From an uncultured bacterium (GTDB lineage: Bacteria; Elusimicrobiota; Elusimicrobia; Elusimicrobiales; Elusimicrobiaceae), in assembly GCA_949297775.1 (NCBI GenBank), contig CASFTM010000014.1:1-51217 (forward strand): DNA of 51,217 nucleotides. The letters run 5' to 3'. The stretch's first letter is position 1; every line of letters starts with the position of its first letter. Below, in pieces: positions 41,572 through 49,904 of the stretch. The notes below the pieces were generated by a model, which was not told where the DNA came from, did no database searches, and saw only the letters and a program-made list of their open reading frames with translations. The translations under genes and the position numbers were made by a program.

Positions 41572-41627
41572 GTAATACAGATTTACAGCAAACATTAACA
41601 GGGTTTTAAGTAAAAGAGGAGTAGGAA

Positions 41628-43364
41628 ATGGCAAAACAGTTAAGCGAAATTTTGTTAGAGCAAGGGACTTTGGACGCCACCCAAATTAAGCGTGCCCAGC
41701 TCTATGCCAAACAGAATAATGTGCCAGTAGCAGAGGCTATTGTTAAATTCGGTTTTGCGACGGAAGAACAGGTCACTGCGGCATTATCCAAACATTTTTC
41801 CGTTCCCTACGCTTCTAAAGAAAACGGCATTTTGGTGCCGGAGCGGGAACAAAATTTGCAGGAAATCATTCCGGAAAAATTTGCCCGTGAAAATATGGTC
41901 ATTCCGCTGTTCATAGAAGATGATGAATTGGCGGTGGCGGTGTTGGATCCGACCAACGTGTTTTTGCTGGAAAACATCAAAATGATGTCCGGCAAGCAGG
42001 TGCAGCCCTTTATTGCCAGCAAAAGCCAGCTGCTGCGCGTAATTGACGCTTTTTATTCCAACAAAAATTTGTTGGAAGAAGTAATGAACGAAGCCGCCAA
42101 ACCGAACGCAGATGCGGCTGCTGCGGAAAGCGACGAAGATGTAGATGTTTCCGGTTTTTTGGATTTAGATAAAATTTCTCCCAATTCTTCGCAGTATGTA
42201 AAGCAGGTAAACGCTATTTTGCGCCAGGCGATTGCGGAACGTACGTCTGATATTCATTTGGAAATGTTTGATGAACGCGTCAGTTTGCGTTTCCGCATTG
42301 ACGGTTCTTTGTATGAACGCACGGCACCTGCGAAGGAATCTGTAAACGCCATTATTTCCCGTATTAAAATTTTGTCCAAGTTGGATATTGCCGAGAAACG
42401 TTTGCCGCAGGACGGAAGTTTTACTATCCGTTACCAGAACCGCTCCATTGAAGTCCGTGTGTCTGTATGTCCGGCGGTATACGGGGAAAAACTGGTGCTT
42501 CGTATCTTGGATAAAGGCACCGGGGAAATGAACATTGATAAACTGGGGTTTGAGCCGGACCAGAAAAAAGCCTTCTTGGAAGCCGCCAACTTGCCGCACG
42601 GCCTGATTTTCTTGACGGGGCCGACCGGTTCGGGTAAATCCACCACGCTTAACGCGGTGCTGACCACCATCCGCACCCCAGAACTGAACTTTATGACGTT
42701 GGAAGACCCGGTGGAATACAAACTGGCAGGTATCAGCCAAGTGCAGGTAAAACCGGCCATTGGGTTGACATTTGCCGCTGGGCTGCGTTCCTTCCTGCGT
42801 CAGGACCCGGACGTTATTCTGGTGGGGGAGGTTCGCGATAACGAAACCGCCGAAGCCTGCCTGAAAGCGGCTTTAACCGGTCACTTGGTGCTTTCCACTT
42901 TGCACACGAACGACGCTCTGGGCGCCGTTCCCCGTTTGATTGATATGGGAATGGAGCCGTTCCTGTTGGCCAGTTCTTTGGCCCTGGTGGCGGCCCAGCG
43001 TTTGGTGCGTATCTTGTGCCCGTATTGCAAGGTGCCCCACATTCCGGACCAGGCGATGTTGGCGCGGATTATCCAGGAAGGGCATTTAAATCCGCGCGAC
43101 CAAAATTCGTGGACGTTTTTTAAAGCGGTCGGTTGCCCGAAGTGCTTTGGCACCGGGTTTATGGGCCGGCGCGCTATTTATGAAGTATACCGCATGTCGG
43201 AAGAAATGCGTAACATTATTTACAAAACCCAGGATTTGGTGGAGCTGCGTCAGGCGGCGGTCCGTTCGGGTGCGCTTAACTTGCGTGCCAACGGGTGGCA
43301 TAAAGTAATCCGCGGGTTGACGACGGTAGATGAAATCTTAAGCATTACAACGGCGGACGAATAA
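41628..43364 (+). CDS. pilB: Pilus assembly ATPase (PilB/GspE)
   Basis: A 578-aa hexameric ATPase that drives subunit polymerisation. An MshEN-type N-terminal domain (LSEILLEQGTLDATQI, EEQVTAALSKHFSVPY), N2E domain with SDIHLEMFDERVSLRFRIDG, Walker A GPTGSGKST at 331-339, Asp box LEDPVEYK, Walker B RQDPDVILVGEVRD, and His box LHTNDALGAVPRL. A tetracysteine zinc site (C464, C467, C503, C506) is present, as in extension ATPases and not in PilT. GAGGAG lies before the ATG. Confidence 0.97.
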   Translation: MAKQLSEILLEQGTLDATQIKRAQLYAKQNNVPVAEAIVKFGFATEEQVTAALSKHFSVPYASKENGILVPEREQNLQEIIPEKFARENMVIPLFIEDDELAVAVLDPTNVFLLENIKMMSGKQVQPFIASKSQLLRVIDAFYSNKNLLEEVMNEAAKPNADAAAAESDEDVDVSGFLDLDKISPNSSQYVKQVNAILRQAIAERTSDIHLEMFDERVSLRFRIDGSLYERTAPAKESVNAIISRIKILSKLDIAEKRLPQDGSFTIRYQNRSIEVRVSVCPAVYGEKLVLRILDKGTGEMNIDKLGFEPDQKKAFLEAANLPHGLIFLTGPTGSGKSTTLNAVLTTIRTPELNFMTLEDPVEYKLAGISQVQVKPAIGLTFAAGLRSFLRQDPDVILVGEVRDNETAEACLKAALTGHLVLSTLHTNDALGAVPRLIDMGMEPFLLASSLALVAAQRLVRILCPYCKVPHIPDQAMLARIIQEGHLNPRDQNSWTFFKAVGCPKCFGTGFMGRRAIYEVYRMSEEMRNIIYKTQDLVELRQAAVRSGALNLRANGWHKVIRGLTTVDEILSITTADE

Positions 43365-43380
43365 CGCCAAAAGAGGGTTT

Positions 43381-44604
43381 ATGCAAAAATACACGTATAC
43401 GGTACAAGATGCAAACGGGAAAACGTTAAGAGGCTCTGTGTCGGCAGACAACAGGGAAAAAGTAATTTTGGCCTTGCAGAACAAAGGTTATTTGGTGTTG
43501 GATGTTAAAGAAGGCGCCGCCGGATTATTTGGCGGGCGTTCCGGAGCCCGTAAAAAAGGCGGCAAGGTGCCTGGGCACGTATTGGCTTTCTTTGCGGAAC
43601 AGCTCTCTACGCTGGTCGCGGGCGGCGTGCCGTTGGTGCGTGCCGTTTCTTTGTTGGGGGAATACGCCTCCAACCCGACTTTGGGCGTGGTGCTGACGCA
43701 GGTAGCCAAAGATATCGCGGGAGGTCAATCCTTGCATACGGCTCTTTCCCACCATCCTAAAACATTCAGCCATATTTGGCTGTCCTTGGTACAGGCCGGG
43801 GAAGTGGGCGGCCAGCTGGCGGATACGCTGATGCAGGTGGCCATCTACACCAAGACCCAAGAGGCTATGAAGAGCAAAATCATTACGGCTATTACGTACC
43901 CGGCTATTTTGACGTTTGCCTCCGTAGGCGTATTGGTTTACTTTATTTTGGGCATCGTGCCGACATTTGCGCAAATCTTCAAGGATTTTAATATTGATTT
44001 GCCGTTAATTACCGTTGTGGTGCTAAATGTATCCAGCTTGCTTATTAACAACGGGGTGCTGATTATAGTATCCACAATTTTTCTGTTTGTGGCGTTCCGT
44101 TTTTATATCAAAACGGAAGATGGCAAAAAACGCTGGCACTCTTTCTTGCTGTCTATGCCTATTTTCGGCAATTTCTTGAAAAATATTTATTACGACCGTA
44201 TGCTTTCTACCCTGTCTACTTTGCTTAGAAGCGGTGTGACGATTTTGAATGCCATTTTAGTATTGGAAGAATCGTTTGACGGAAATGTGATTATCCAAAA
44301 TGCGTTAAAACACGTGCGTGCCGAAGTGGCGGCAGGGAAATCTATTTCGGACTCTTTCCGCTCTACGGGCGTATTCCCCGGATTAATGACGGAAATGATG
44401 CTGATGGGGGAAGAATCCGGTAAATTGCCCAGCATTATTGGAACGCTTTCCAAATTCTATTCCGACAATGTGGACCAGTTTATTGCCCGCTTTTCTGCGG
44501 TAATTGACCCTATTCTGATTTGCGGCGTCGGTGCGCTGATTGGTATTATTGTAGCGTCTATCTTCCTGCCTATTTTCAAATTGTCCCAAATTGGCGGGAA
44601 CTAA
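43381..44604 (+). CDS. pilC: Inner-membrane platform protein (PilC/GspF)
   Basis: A 407-aa polytopic protein on which PilB acts. Two repeated GspF domains (AFFAEQLSTLVAGGVPLVRA and MLSTLSTLLRSGVTILNAI) each precede a hydrophobic hairpin; three to four transmembrane segments at about 165-195, 215-235 and 375-400. Ends FLPIFKLSQIGGN, typical for the family. Eleven bases separate it from the first operon prepilin. Confidence 0.96.
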   Translation: MQKYTYTVQDANGKTLRGSVSADNREKVILALQNKGYLVLDVKEGAAGLFGGRSGARKKGGKVPGHVLAFFAEQLSTLVAGGVPLVRAVSLLGEYASNPTLGVVLTQVAKDIAGGQSLHTALSHHPKTFSHIWLSLVQAGEVGGQLADTLMQVAIYTKTQEAMKSKIITAITYPAILTFASVGVLVYFILGIVPTFAQIFKDFNIDLPLITVVVLNVSSLLINNGVLIIVSTIFLFVAFRFYIKTEDGKKRWHSFLLSMPIFGNFLKNIYYDRMLSTLSTLLRSGVTILNAILVLEESFDGNVIIQNALKHVRAEVAAGKSISDSFRSTGVFPGLMTEMMLMGEESGKLPSIIGTLSKFYSDNVDQFIARFSAVIDPILICGVGALIGIIVASIFLPIFKLSQIGGN

Positions 44605-44615
44605 GGAGGCTCTTT

Positions 44616-45143
44616 ATGAAAAAGCAAACCGGATTTACGTTGATTGAAATCCTGATTGTCGTAGTAATTGCGGTTTCTGTAGCGGCGTTTGCACTGCCGG
44701 CGTACAAAAAAACCCAGGACCGAGCGAACTTTTTGGCTGCCCAAGGGGTGTTAATGGATTTGGGGAATGCCGTGCAAATGTTGCGGGAAGAAGTGGATTT
44801 TCCGTTCCCCGCTGCCGCTCGGTCTGTGATGAAAAACTGGCAGGAAAATTCATCTATAGATCCGGAGGAAACCGCTCCCGTTACCGGGAATGCCCACTAT
44901 TTCTTGTTTTTGCGGAAATATTTATCGCCTATTCCGTTCAATGTCGCCAGCTTGTATAAGAATTACCGTTTTGTGCTTTGTCCGGAAAATACCGCCAGCA
45001 GCTCATATTGCTGCAATGGGGATTCTAATGTGGTGGTGTGTATGTACGACTCCGGATACGCTAACCGCGCGACGAAAGGGGAATATTATGGGGCGTTATA
45101 TTATAAAGACAACCATATAGAGCGTATTTCTAAAATCAATTAA
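44616..45143 (+). CDS. Operon prepilin 1 (GspG/PilE-like)
   Basis: A 175-aa prepilin: leader MKKQTG, mature FTLIEILIVVVIAVSVAAFALPAY with Glu5. First prepilin after pilC, the usual place of the major pseudopilin. The head has CPENTASSSYCC and VVVCMYDSGY, a different cysteine layout from the orphan pilins. AAGGAGG precedes the ATG. Confidence 0.9.
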   Translation: MKKQTGFTLIEILIVVVIAVSVAAFALPAYKKTQDRANFLAAQGVLMDLGNAVQMLREEVDFPFPAAARSVMKNWQENSSIDPEETAPVTGNAHYFLFLRKYLSPIPFNVASLYKNYRFVLCPENTASSSYCCNGDSNVVVCMYDSGYANRATKGEYYGALYYKDNHIERISKIN

Positions 45144-45206
45144 GCGGAATAAATTTTAGCTTGAAAATGTTTTAAACAGGCGCAATACTGTAAAGAAGGG
45201 GTATCT

Positions 45207-45650
45207 ATGTATTGGAATAAAAAAGGTTTTACCTTATTGGAATTGTTGATTGCGGCTACGATTGTTGGCATCTTGGCGGTGTTGGCTACGGCGTCCTTTC
45301 GCAGCAGTGCGGGGGAAACCCGGGTAGCGGGTGCCAAATCCAAGGCGGAAATGTTGGCAACGGCGGTGCAGCGGTATAGAATGGATCCTCAGGCGTGCCA
45401 GTTTATTTCCAGCGACTCTCAATTAACGGTGGGTAATTTGGTTTCGTGTGGATATTTGGAAGATTTGAATTTTTCAAATGACGCTTATTTTTCGTTTTCC
45501 ATTTGTGCCAGCGGGTCGGGGTGCCCGAATGCCTCGTATTTAGCTTGTATGACGGGGTACAATTCCAAACTCCCTTCTCGTTATTTGTCCGGCTATTCTT
45601 ACTGTTTGGATGAGGCGGGCCGGGCGGTGGAAACAATGGGGTCTAATTAA
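45207..45650 (+). CDS. Operon prepilin 2
   Basis: A 147-aa prepilin: leader MYWNKKG, mature FTLLELLIAATIVGILAVLATASF with Glu5 (FTLLE). Several cysteines in the head (SICASGSGCPNASYLACMTG). The ALPQY segment is replaced by ATASFR. Probably a minor pseudopilin; GAAGGGG is the ribosome-binding site. Confidence 0.88.
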   Translation: MYWNKKGFTLLELLIAATIVGILAVLATASFRSSAGETRVAGAKSKAEMLATAVQRYRMDPQACQFISSDSQLTVGNLVSCGYLEDLNFSNDAYFSFSICASGSGCPNASYLACMTGYNSKLPSRYLSGYSYCLDEAGRAVETMGSN

Positions 45651-45653
45651 TAT

Positions 45654-46205
45654 ATGAAAAAAGGTTTCACGTTAATGGAAATTTTGGCGGTGTTGCTGGT
45701 CATTGCCGTAGTAGTGTCTATGGCGGTGCCGGTGTTTCGCACCGTGCGTTATGAAATTAGGAACAGCCAGGCAAAAAAGGCCGCGAAAGAATTGGCGGAA
45801 GCCATGCGGACCTATTACCAGGTCAGCCGGGGCCTTGGGGTAAAGCAGACGTGCTTTACGCCTTCTTCCGGCGGGCAGGGTATTGTGACGGCCACTACCT
45901 GTAATTCCGTAGCGGCGGAAGGCATCCCTTATCAAAACAGCAATGTAACCGAGAGCAATCGTGCGGACGTAAACCAGTTGTTTGCCTGCGGATATGCGCC
46001 ATATAAAGATTTTTTGAGGGTTCCGTATGAGTTTTGCACATGTAATCTCTCCGGAGGGGGGCAGTCTTCCTCTTGTCAAATTGACGAGACGACCAACCCT
46101 TATGTAGTGGTCCGGGGTGCTTCCGGAGCCGGGGATAAATACACCAAGGACGACTATTATATTTATGTGGACGGGGCTATGCAAGTGCTGGAAAGTGAAG
46201 AATAG
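45654..46205 (+). CDS. Operon prepilin 3 (GspH/FimT-like position)
   Basis: A 183-aa prepilin: MKKG then FTLMEILAVLLVIAVVVSMAVPVF with Glu5, and RTVRYEIRNSQAKKAAKELAEAMRTYYQ as the long helix. Starts three bases after the previous stop. Its head has a loop with FCTCNLSGGGQSSSC. Function as minor pilin is inferred from order in the cluster. Confidence 0.88.
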   Translation: MKKGFTLMEILAVLLVIAVVVSMAVPVFRTVRYEIRNSQAKKAAKELAEAMRTYYQVSRGLGVKQTCFTPSSGGQGIVTATTCNSVAAEGIPYQNSNVTESNRADVNQLFACGYAPYKDFLRVPYEFCTCNLSGGGQSSSCQIDETTNPYVVVRGASGAGDKYTKDDYYIYVDGAMQVLESEE

Positions 46206-46222
46206 GAAAACAGGGGAGCCAT

Positions 46223-46717
46223 ATGAAACGTATTTTGTGCAATAAAACCGGCGTAACTATTTTGGAAGGCTTAATTGCTTTGGGGTTGCTGGCGCTTGTG
46301 TCGGCAGGAACCTTTGGGGTGTTGCTGTCGGTTTCCCGCAAAGCGGGCAGCCCGGATATTCGCGAAGAAATGGCCTATGCGGTGGAAAAGGCTCATAACC
46401 AGCTGCAAATGTATACTCCCTCTTTATCCTCAGATTTAATAAATCCTAATTTGCCGTACGACTTAATTAACGGTTTGTGCGGGGGGGATGGAAATCCGTT
46501 TGGTTCAGGGACTCATTATATTAATTGTATGCTCCCGCCTATTTGTGACCAGTCCCGTTCCAGCTTTTATTATACGGTGGGAGATCAGGATTTAGATATT
46601 CCCTTTATTGACAATTATAATGCTTCTTCGGGTACGGTAAGCGAGTGGGGTGGAGCGGAAATAGCGCCGCTTAAAAAAGTGGAGTTTTTTATTACATGTA
46701 ATGGGTTTACGTTATGA
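46223..46717 (+). CDS. Minor prepilin (PilV/GspI-like)
   Basis: A 164-aa prepilin: leader MKRILCNKTG, mature VTILEGLIALGLLALVSAGTFGV. Val instead of Phe at +1, Glu5 present, and the LEGLIALGLLA pattern is typical of PilV/GspI minor subunits. Its last bases overlap the next gene by four (ATGA). Confidence 0.85.
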   Translation: MKRILCNKTGVTILEGLIALGLLALVSAGTFGVLLSVSRKAGSPDIREEMAYAVEKAHNQLQMYTPSLSSDLINPNLPYDLINGLCGGDGNPFGSGTHYINCMLPPICDQSRSSFYYTVGDQDLDIPFIDNYNASSGTVSEWGGAEIAPLKKVEFFITCNGFTL

Positions 46718-47415
46718 AAAACAAAAAGGGCTTTACTTTAACAGAAATTTTATTGGCGGTGATGATTGTAGGCATCATCGGAATTGCGCTTGCGGCTTTG
46801 ACGACGGCGGCTTCGCGGGAGTCGGGGGTGGGGCGCAGCAAAATTTTATTGCGCAATAATTTATCTATTGCTATGCGCCAGCTGCGCGAAGATATTCACC
46901 ATGCCAGCCGCGTGATGTATGCGCGTGGGCAAATTAGCAGTGCTTCTTCCGGTCAGCAAATACCCTTGTTAGTGCTGGCAAAAAATGTGGACCGGAATAA
47001 TCAGGCTATTTTGTCCGGAGTTACGCCCACTTATGTGACATATTGTTTTTACGTGGGTTCTACGTCGGCCTTGCCTTCCGGTTCCCGTTCGGAGGGGTAT
47101 ATTACCCGTGCAGAGAGTACATCTGTTCCAAGCTGGAGCTCTATAACGCCCTCTTGTCCCGGCGGGGATGTATTTTTGTATAACGTTAAATACATTCCTC
47201 CCAGCAGCAGTGACGTCAGTTATCCGGTGCCGTTGTTCCGGGTGGATGGAACAACGGGGGTGTATAGTGAAAAAGATACAGGGAATAGTTTGCTGCAAAA
47301 AGATTTAGGTTCTGTTTTGTGGGTGAAATTAATTACGGAACGGCCCAGCACGCCGGTAGTGAATGATGTTGTGGAAGAAATGTTTGTTTTGCCAAATGGC
47401 TTTAGGATAAATTAA
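46714..47415 (+). CDS. Minor prepilin (PilW/GspJ-like)
   Basis: A 233-aa prepilin, the largest of the set: leader MKNKKG, mature FTLTEILLAVMIVGIIGIALAAL with Glu5, then RNNLSIAMRQLREDIHHASRV, the pattern of PilW/GspJ. Overlaps the PilV-like gene by four bases, so the two are translated together, as expected for partners in the pilus tip. Confidence 0.87.
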   Translation: MKNKKGFTLTEILLAVMIVGIIGIALAALTTAASRESGVGRSKILLRNNLSIAMRQLREDIHHASRVMYARGQISSASSGQQIPLLVLAKNVDRNNQAILSGVTPTYVTYCFYVGSTSALPSGSRSEGYITRAESTSVPSWSSITPSCPGGDVFLYNVKYIPPSSSDVSYPVPLFRVDGTTGVYSEKDTGNSLLQKDLGSVLWVKLITERPSTPVVNDVVEEMFVLPNGFRIN

Positions 47416-47427
47416 AGGGGACGCGGT

Positions 47428-47856
47428 ATGTTAAACAATAAAAAAGGGGCTGCTCTGTTGCAAGTTTTATTAATTACGGCTGTGTTGGCCGGGATGGCAA
47501 CTATGTTGCTGCGGGCCAGTTTGTCGCGCACGACCGCGGCCCGCAAAACGCGCCGATTGGTTTCAGCGCAGATGTTGGTCAATTCTTGTATGGCGGAGGT
47601 AAATACCCTTTGGTCTATCAAAAGCCCCGAAGCGTTTGCGCGGGATATGAACCAGTGCATTATGTATTGCAACTCCAATTCTGTCATTTCATCTTGTCCG
47701 GCGGATTCCCAGGTTAAAAGCCACGAATGTAAAATTACGGTAGCCGGCACTGAATATACCGTGACGGCAGAATTTACACAAGACAGCCCGACGTTAGACG
47801 GCGGTAAAAAGTGTGAATTGGTCTATTCCATTGAATCCGAAGTAGATACCCTGTAA
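47428..47856 (+). CDS. Minor prepilin without Glu5 (PilX/GspK-like)
   Basis: A 142-aa prepilin: leader MLNNKKG, mature AALLQVLLITAVLAGMATMLL. Position 5 is Gln, not Glu, a hallmark of the GspK-type tip subunit, which needs no N-terminal neighbour contact. Order after the GspI- and GspJ-like genes agrees. It is shorter than GspK and lacks its large extra domain, so PilX is an equal match. Confidence 0.82.
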   Translation: MLNNKKGAALLQVLLITAVLAGMATMLLRASLSRTTAARKTRRLVSAQMLVNSCMAEVNTLWSIKSPEAFARDMNQCIMYCNSNSVISSCPADSQVKSHECKITVAGTEYTVTAEFTQDSPTLDGGKKCELVYSIESEVDTL

Positions 47857-47870
47857 AATGGCGGTGGAAA

Positions 47871-49484
47871 ATGAAGAAAACCTGCTTGTTGGCCGTGTTT
47901 TGTTTGCTGGGGAGCAACGCCTGGGCGCAGCGGCAGTTGGCGGCGCCGGAAGTGTCTCCGTCCATTCGGGTTTCCACCGCGGTGGAAGCGCCTAAATCCA
48001 ATATAGATTTATTAAAGCAGTCGTTATCTTCTTCCACCGTTTCCGGTGTAGCGGCGGCCTCCGCCCCCGCCGTGCCGGCAAATTCAGCCCCGGCAGATAA
48101 ACAATCATCCTCTTCGTCCAAACCAATGCCAGCTGGAGCGGCAAAATCTGCCGCCTCTTCCAGTACCACATTAGATATGCCGCTTGAAATGGGCGGCACG
48201 GTACAGAGTGTGCAGACTACTGTGGCTCCCGCGGCTAAAAAACCCGGCAAAACGCCGGCGGTTTCTAAGAGCGGAAAGCAGCCATCTGCTGGCGGGAAAA
48301 CGTCCACCAAACCTACCGAACTGGAAAAAGATATTGAAAAATCCAACGCCTTGCTTCCCGCTTCTTCACAACCGAAGGAGGGAGACGCTCCCGCCCAAAC
48401 GGCTGAAGAAGCCGCCGCGGACGCCGAGTTAGAATATGCGGTAAAAATGTTGGAAAAATCCAAGGAAGCCCTACAAACGGCGGCGCGTAAAATTCCGCCG
48501 TCGGCCGCGCAAAACCGCCCTGCTACGGTGCCCGCGCCAAATAAAAAATTCAACCCCAACGCTTACCGGCCCGGCGTCACGTGGACCCTCTCCAAGAGCA
48601 CCCATTTTGATATTTACACGCAAAAACGCTCTTCCGGCATTAGTTCTTCCAATATGTCTATGACGTTTGAGTCTGCTTACCAAACGCTGCGGCGTTTTAT
48701 TCCGTGGATGATGTCCGGCCGGGTGCGGGTGTTTGTGTACCAGGATTATCAGTCGTACCTGCGCCACGAACCCAATGCCAAAGCCTGGACGCGCGCCCTG
48801 GCATATCCCACCCGGGGGGAAATTGTCGTATACGATGAACCTGGCAAAACCCAAGAGCTCAAAGAAGTTTTTACCCACGAGCTGACGCATATTTTTACCC
48901 AGCAATTTTTTGACAGCCACAAAACCGGCCGTATTATGACGCCGACTTGGCTGGATGAAGGTTTGGCGGTATTGATGGAGGACCAGGCGTATAACGGTTC
49001 CAAAGGCGGGCCCTGGAACAACGATTTTAAGACGCTTAATTTCCAGCGGGACCCTTCTACCGAAGTAGCGACCTTTGGTTCTTCTTCTATGTTCGGTTCC
49101 GCTAAAAAGTTAACCGCTAAACGGGCTGGGAAACCGCTCTATTTTACGCCGTTTGCCGAATTTATGGAAGAAGGTTCCCTGTCGGCCGCCGAAGGCCGCG
49201 ATAAAACCCAGGATTGGTATTTTCAAGCCTATACGATGGTACGGTTTTTATTAAATCCGGCGGGGGGCGCCTCTCCGTCCAACCGGATGCAGTTTGAGCA
49301 GTTTACCCGGCTGCTTTCGCAGGGGGAAGCCGTACGCAACCCGTCCACGGGCTTTCTGGTGAAAGACTCCCGCGGCAAAACGGTTTATCAGCCTTATTCG
49401 GTGGAAAAAGCCTTGGGCCGCGCTTACCGCTATAGTACGATTGCGAACTTTGAAGATAATTTTTGGCGCTGGGCCGGAAAATAA
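47871..49484 (+). CDS. Secreted zinc metallopeptidase, last gene of pilus operon
   Basis: A 537-aa exported protein: signal peptide MKKTCLLAVFCLLGSNAWA, a long Ser/Ala/Pro-rich disordered stretch (20-200), then a gluzincin-type peptidase domain (peptidase MA-like). Zinc site H336-E-L-T-H340 with the third ligand in WLDEGLAVLME (E363). The preceding YPTRGEIVVYDEPG and following YTMVRFLL segments fit that superfamily. It starts 14 bases after the last prepilin, so it may be exported or matured with the pilus machine, or may trim its subunits; that is inference. Confidence 0.85.
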   Translation: MKKTCLLAVFCLLGSNAWAQRQLAAPEVSPSIRVSTAVEAPKSNIDLLKQSLSSSTVSGVAAASAPAVPANSAPADKQSSSSSKPMPAGAAKSAASSSTTLDMPLEMGGTVQSVQTTVAPAAKKPGKTPAVSKSGKQPSAGGKTSTKPTELEKDIEKSNALLPASSQPKEGDAPAQTAEEAAADAELEYAVKMLEKSKEALQTAARKIPPSAAQNRPATVPAPNKKFNPNAYRPGVTWTLSKSTHFDIYTQKRSSGISSSNMSMTFESAYQTLRRFIPWMMSGRVRVFVYQDYQSYLRHEPNAKAWTRALAYPTRGEIVVYDEPGKTQELKEVFTHELTHIFTQQFFDSHKTGRIMTPTWLDEGLAVLMEDQAYNGSKGGPWNNDFKTLNFQRDPSTEVATFGSSSMFGSAKKLTAKRAGKPLYFTPFAEFMEEGSLSAAEGRDKTQDWYFQAYTMVRFLLNPAGGASPSNRMQFEQFTRLLSQGEAVRNPSTGFLVKDSRGKTVYQPYSVEKALGRAYRYSTIANFEDNFWRWAGK

Positions 49485-49506
49485 TTTACGCAAAGGCTTT
49501 GATATG

Positions 49507-49538
49507 CACCAGCCGGCGGATTTCTCCGCCGGCTGGTG
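49507..49538 (+). terminator. Strong hairpin ending the pilus operon
   Basis: 14-bp perfect stem (49507-49520 with 49525-49538) with TTTC loop, 22 bases after the peptidase stop. The 3' side continues TGCGTTTGG, a poor T-tract, so it may act as a 3'-end stabiliser rather than a classical terminator. Confidence 0.6.
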
Positions 49539-49862
49539 TGCGTTTGGATAATACGAAAGCAATATAAGATTGCCTATAAACCGCCAAAAGGCGGCTTGCT
49601 CTGGGGTTTTTGCGCTGCTGCTGTGCCGAAAAATCACATCTGGCGTAACGCCTGCGGCCTGCGCATAGTCCGCTTTGTCTTCCACCCGTCACTATTCTAC
49701 ATTAGCAAACCCCTCCCAGGAGCGCTGTTTCAGCCCAAAAATGTTTTCCGGCAGTCCAAATAGGACGGCATAATCCGCGGGGGATGGGCGGAATTGTCCC
49801 GCGCCTGTTATACCCCCCAGCCCGATTAGCTAAAACTTCTCCAAACCGTCAAAATGCGCATT

Positions 49863-49892
49863 AAAAAGCCCCGGGCAAGGCCGGGGCTTTTT
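49863..49892. terminator. Terminator of glnA (bidirectional)
   Basis: GCCCCGG/CCGGGGC stem (49868-49874 with 49881-49887) flanked by A5 and T5, so it can end both strands. Confidence 0.85.
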
Positions 49893-49904
49893 GGTATGGA
49901 ATGT

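Larger units (their letters stand above)
49485..49904. other. Intergenic region without a gene
   Basis: No credible coding frame on either strand. It holds a strong hairpin at 49507-49538, a small CCGCC-AAAA-GGCGG hairpin near 49581-49594, and the glnA terminator at the right. Confidence 0.6.

Noticed and set aside
49251-49692. Two minus-strand ORFs overlapping the peptidase 3' end and the following gap
   Set aside because: Composition is that of an antisense shadow and no ribosome-binding site or domain is seen.
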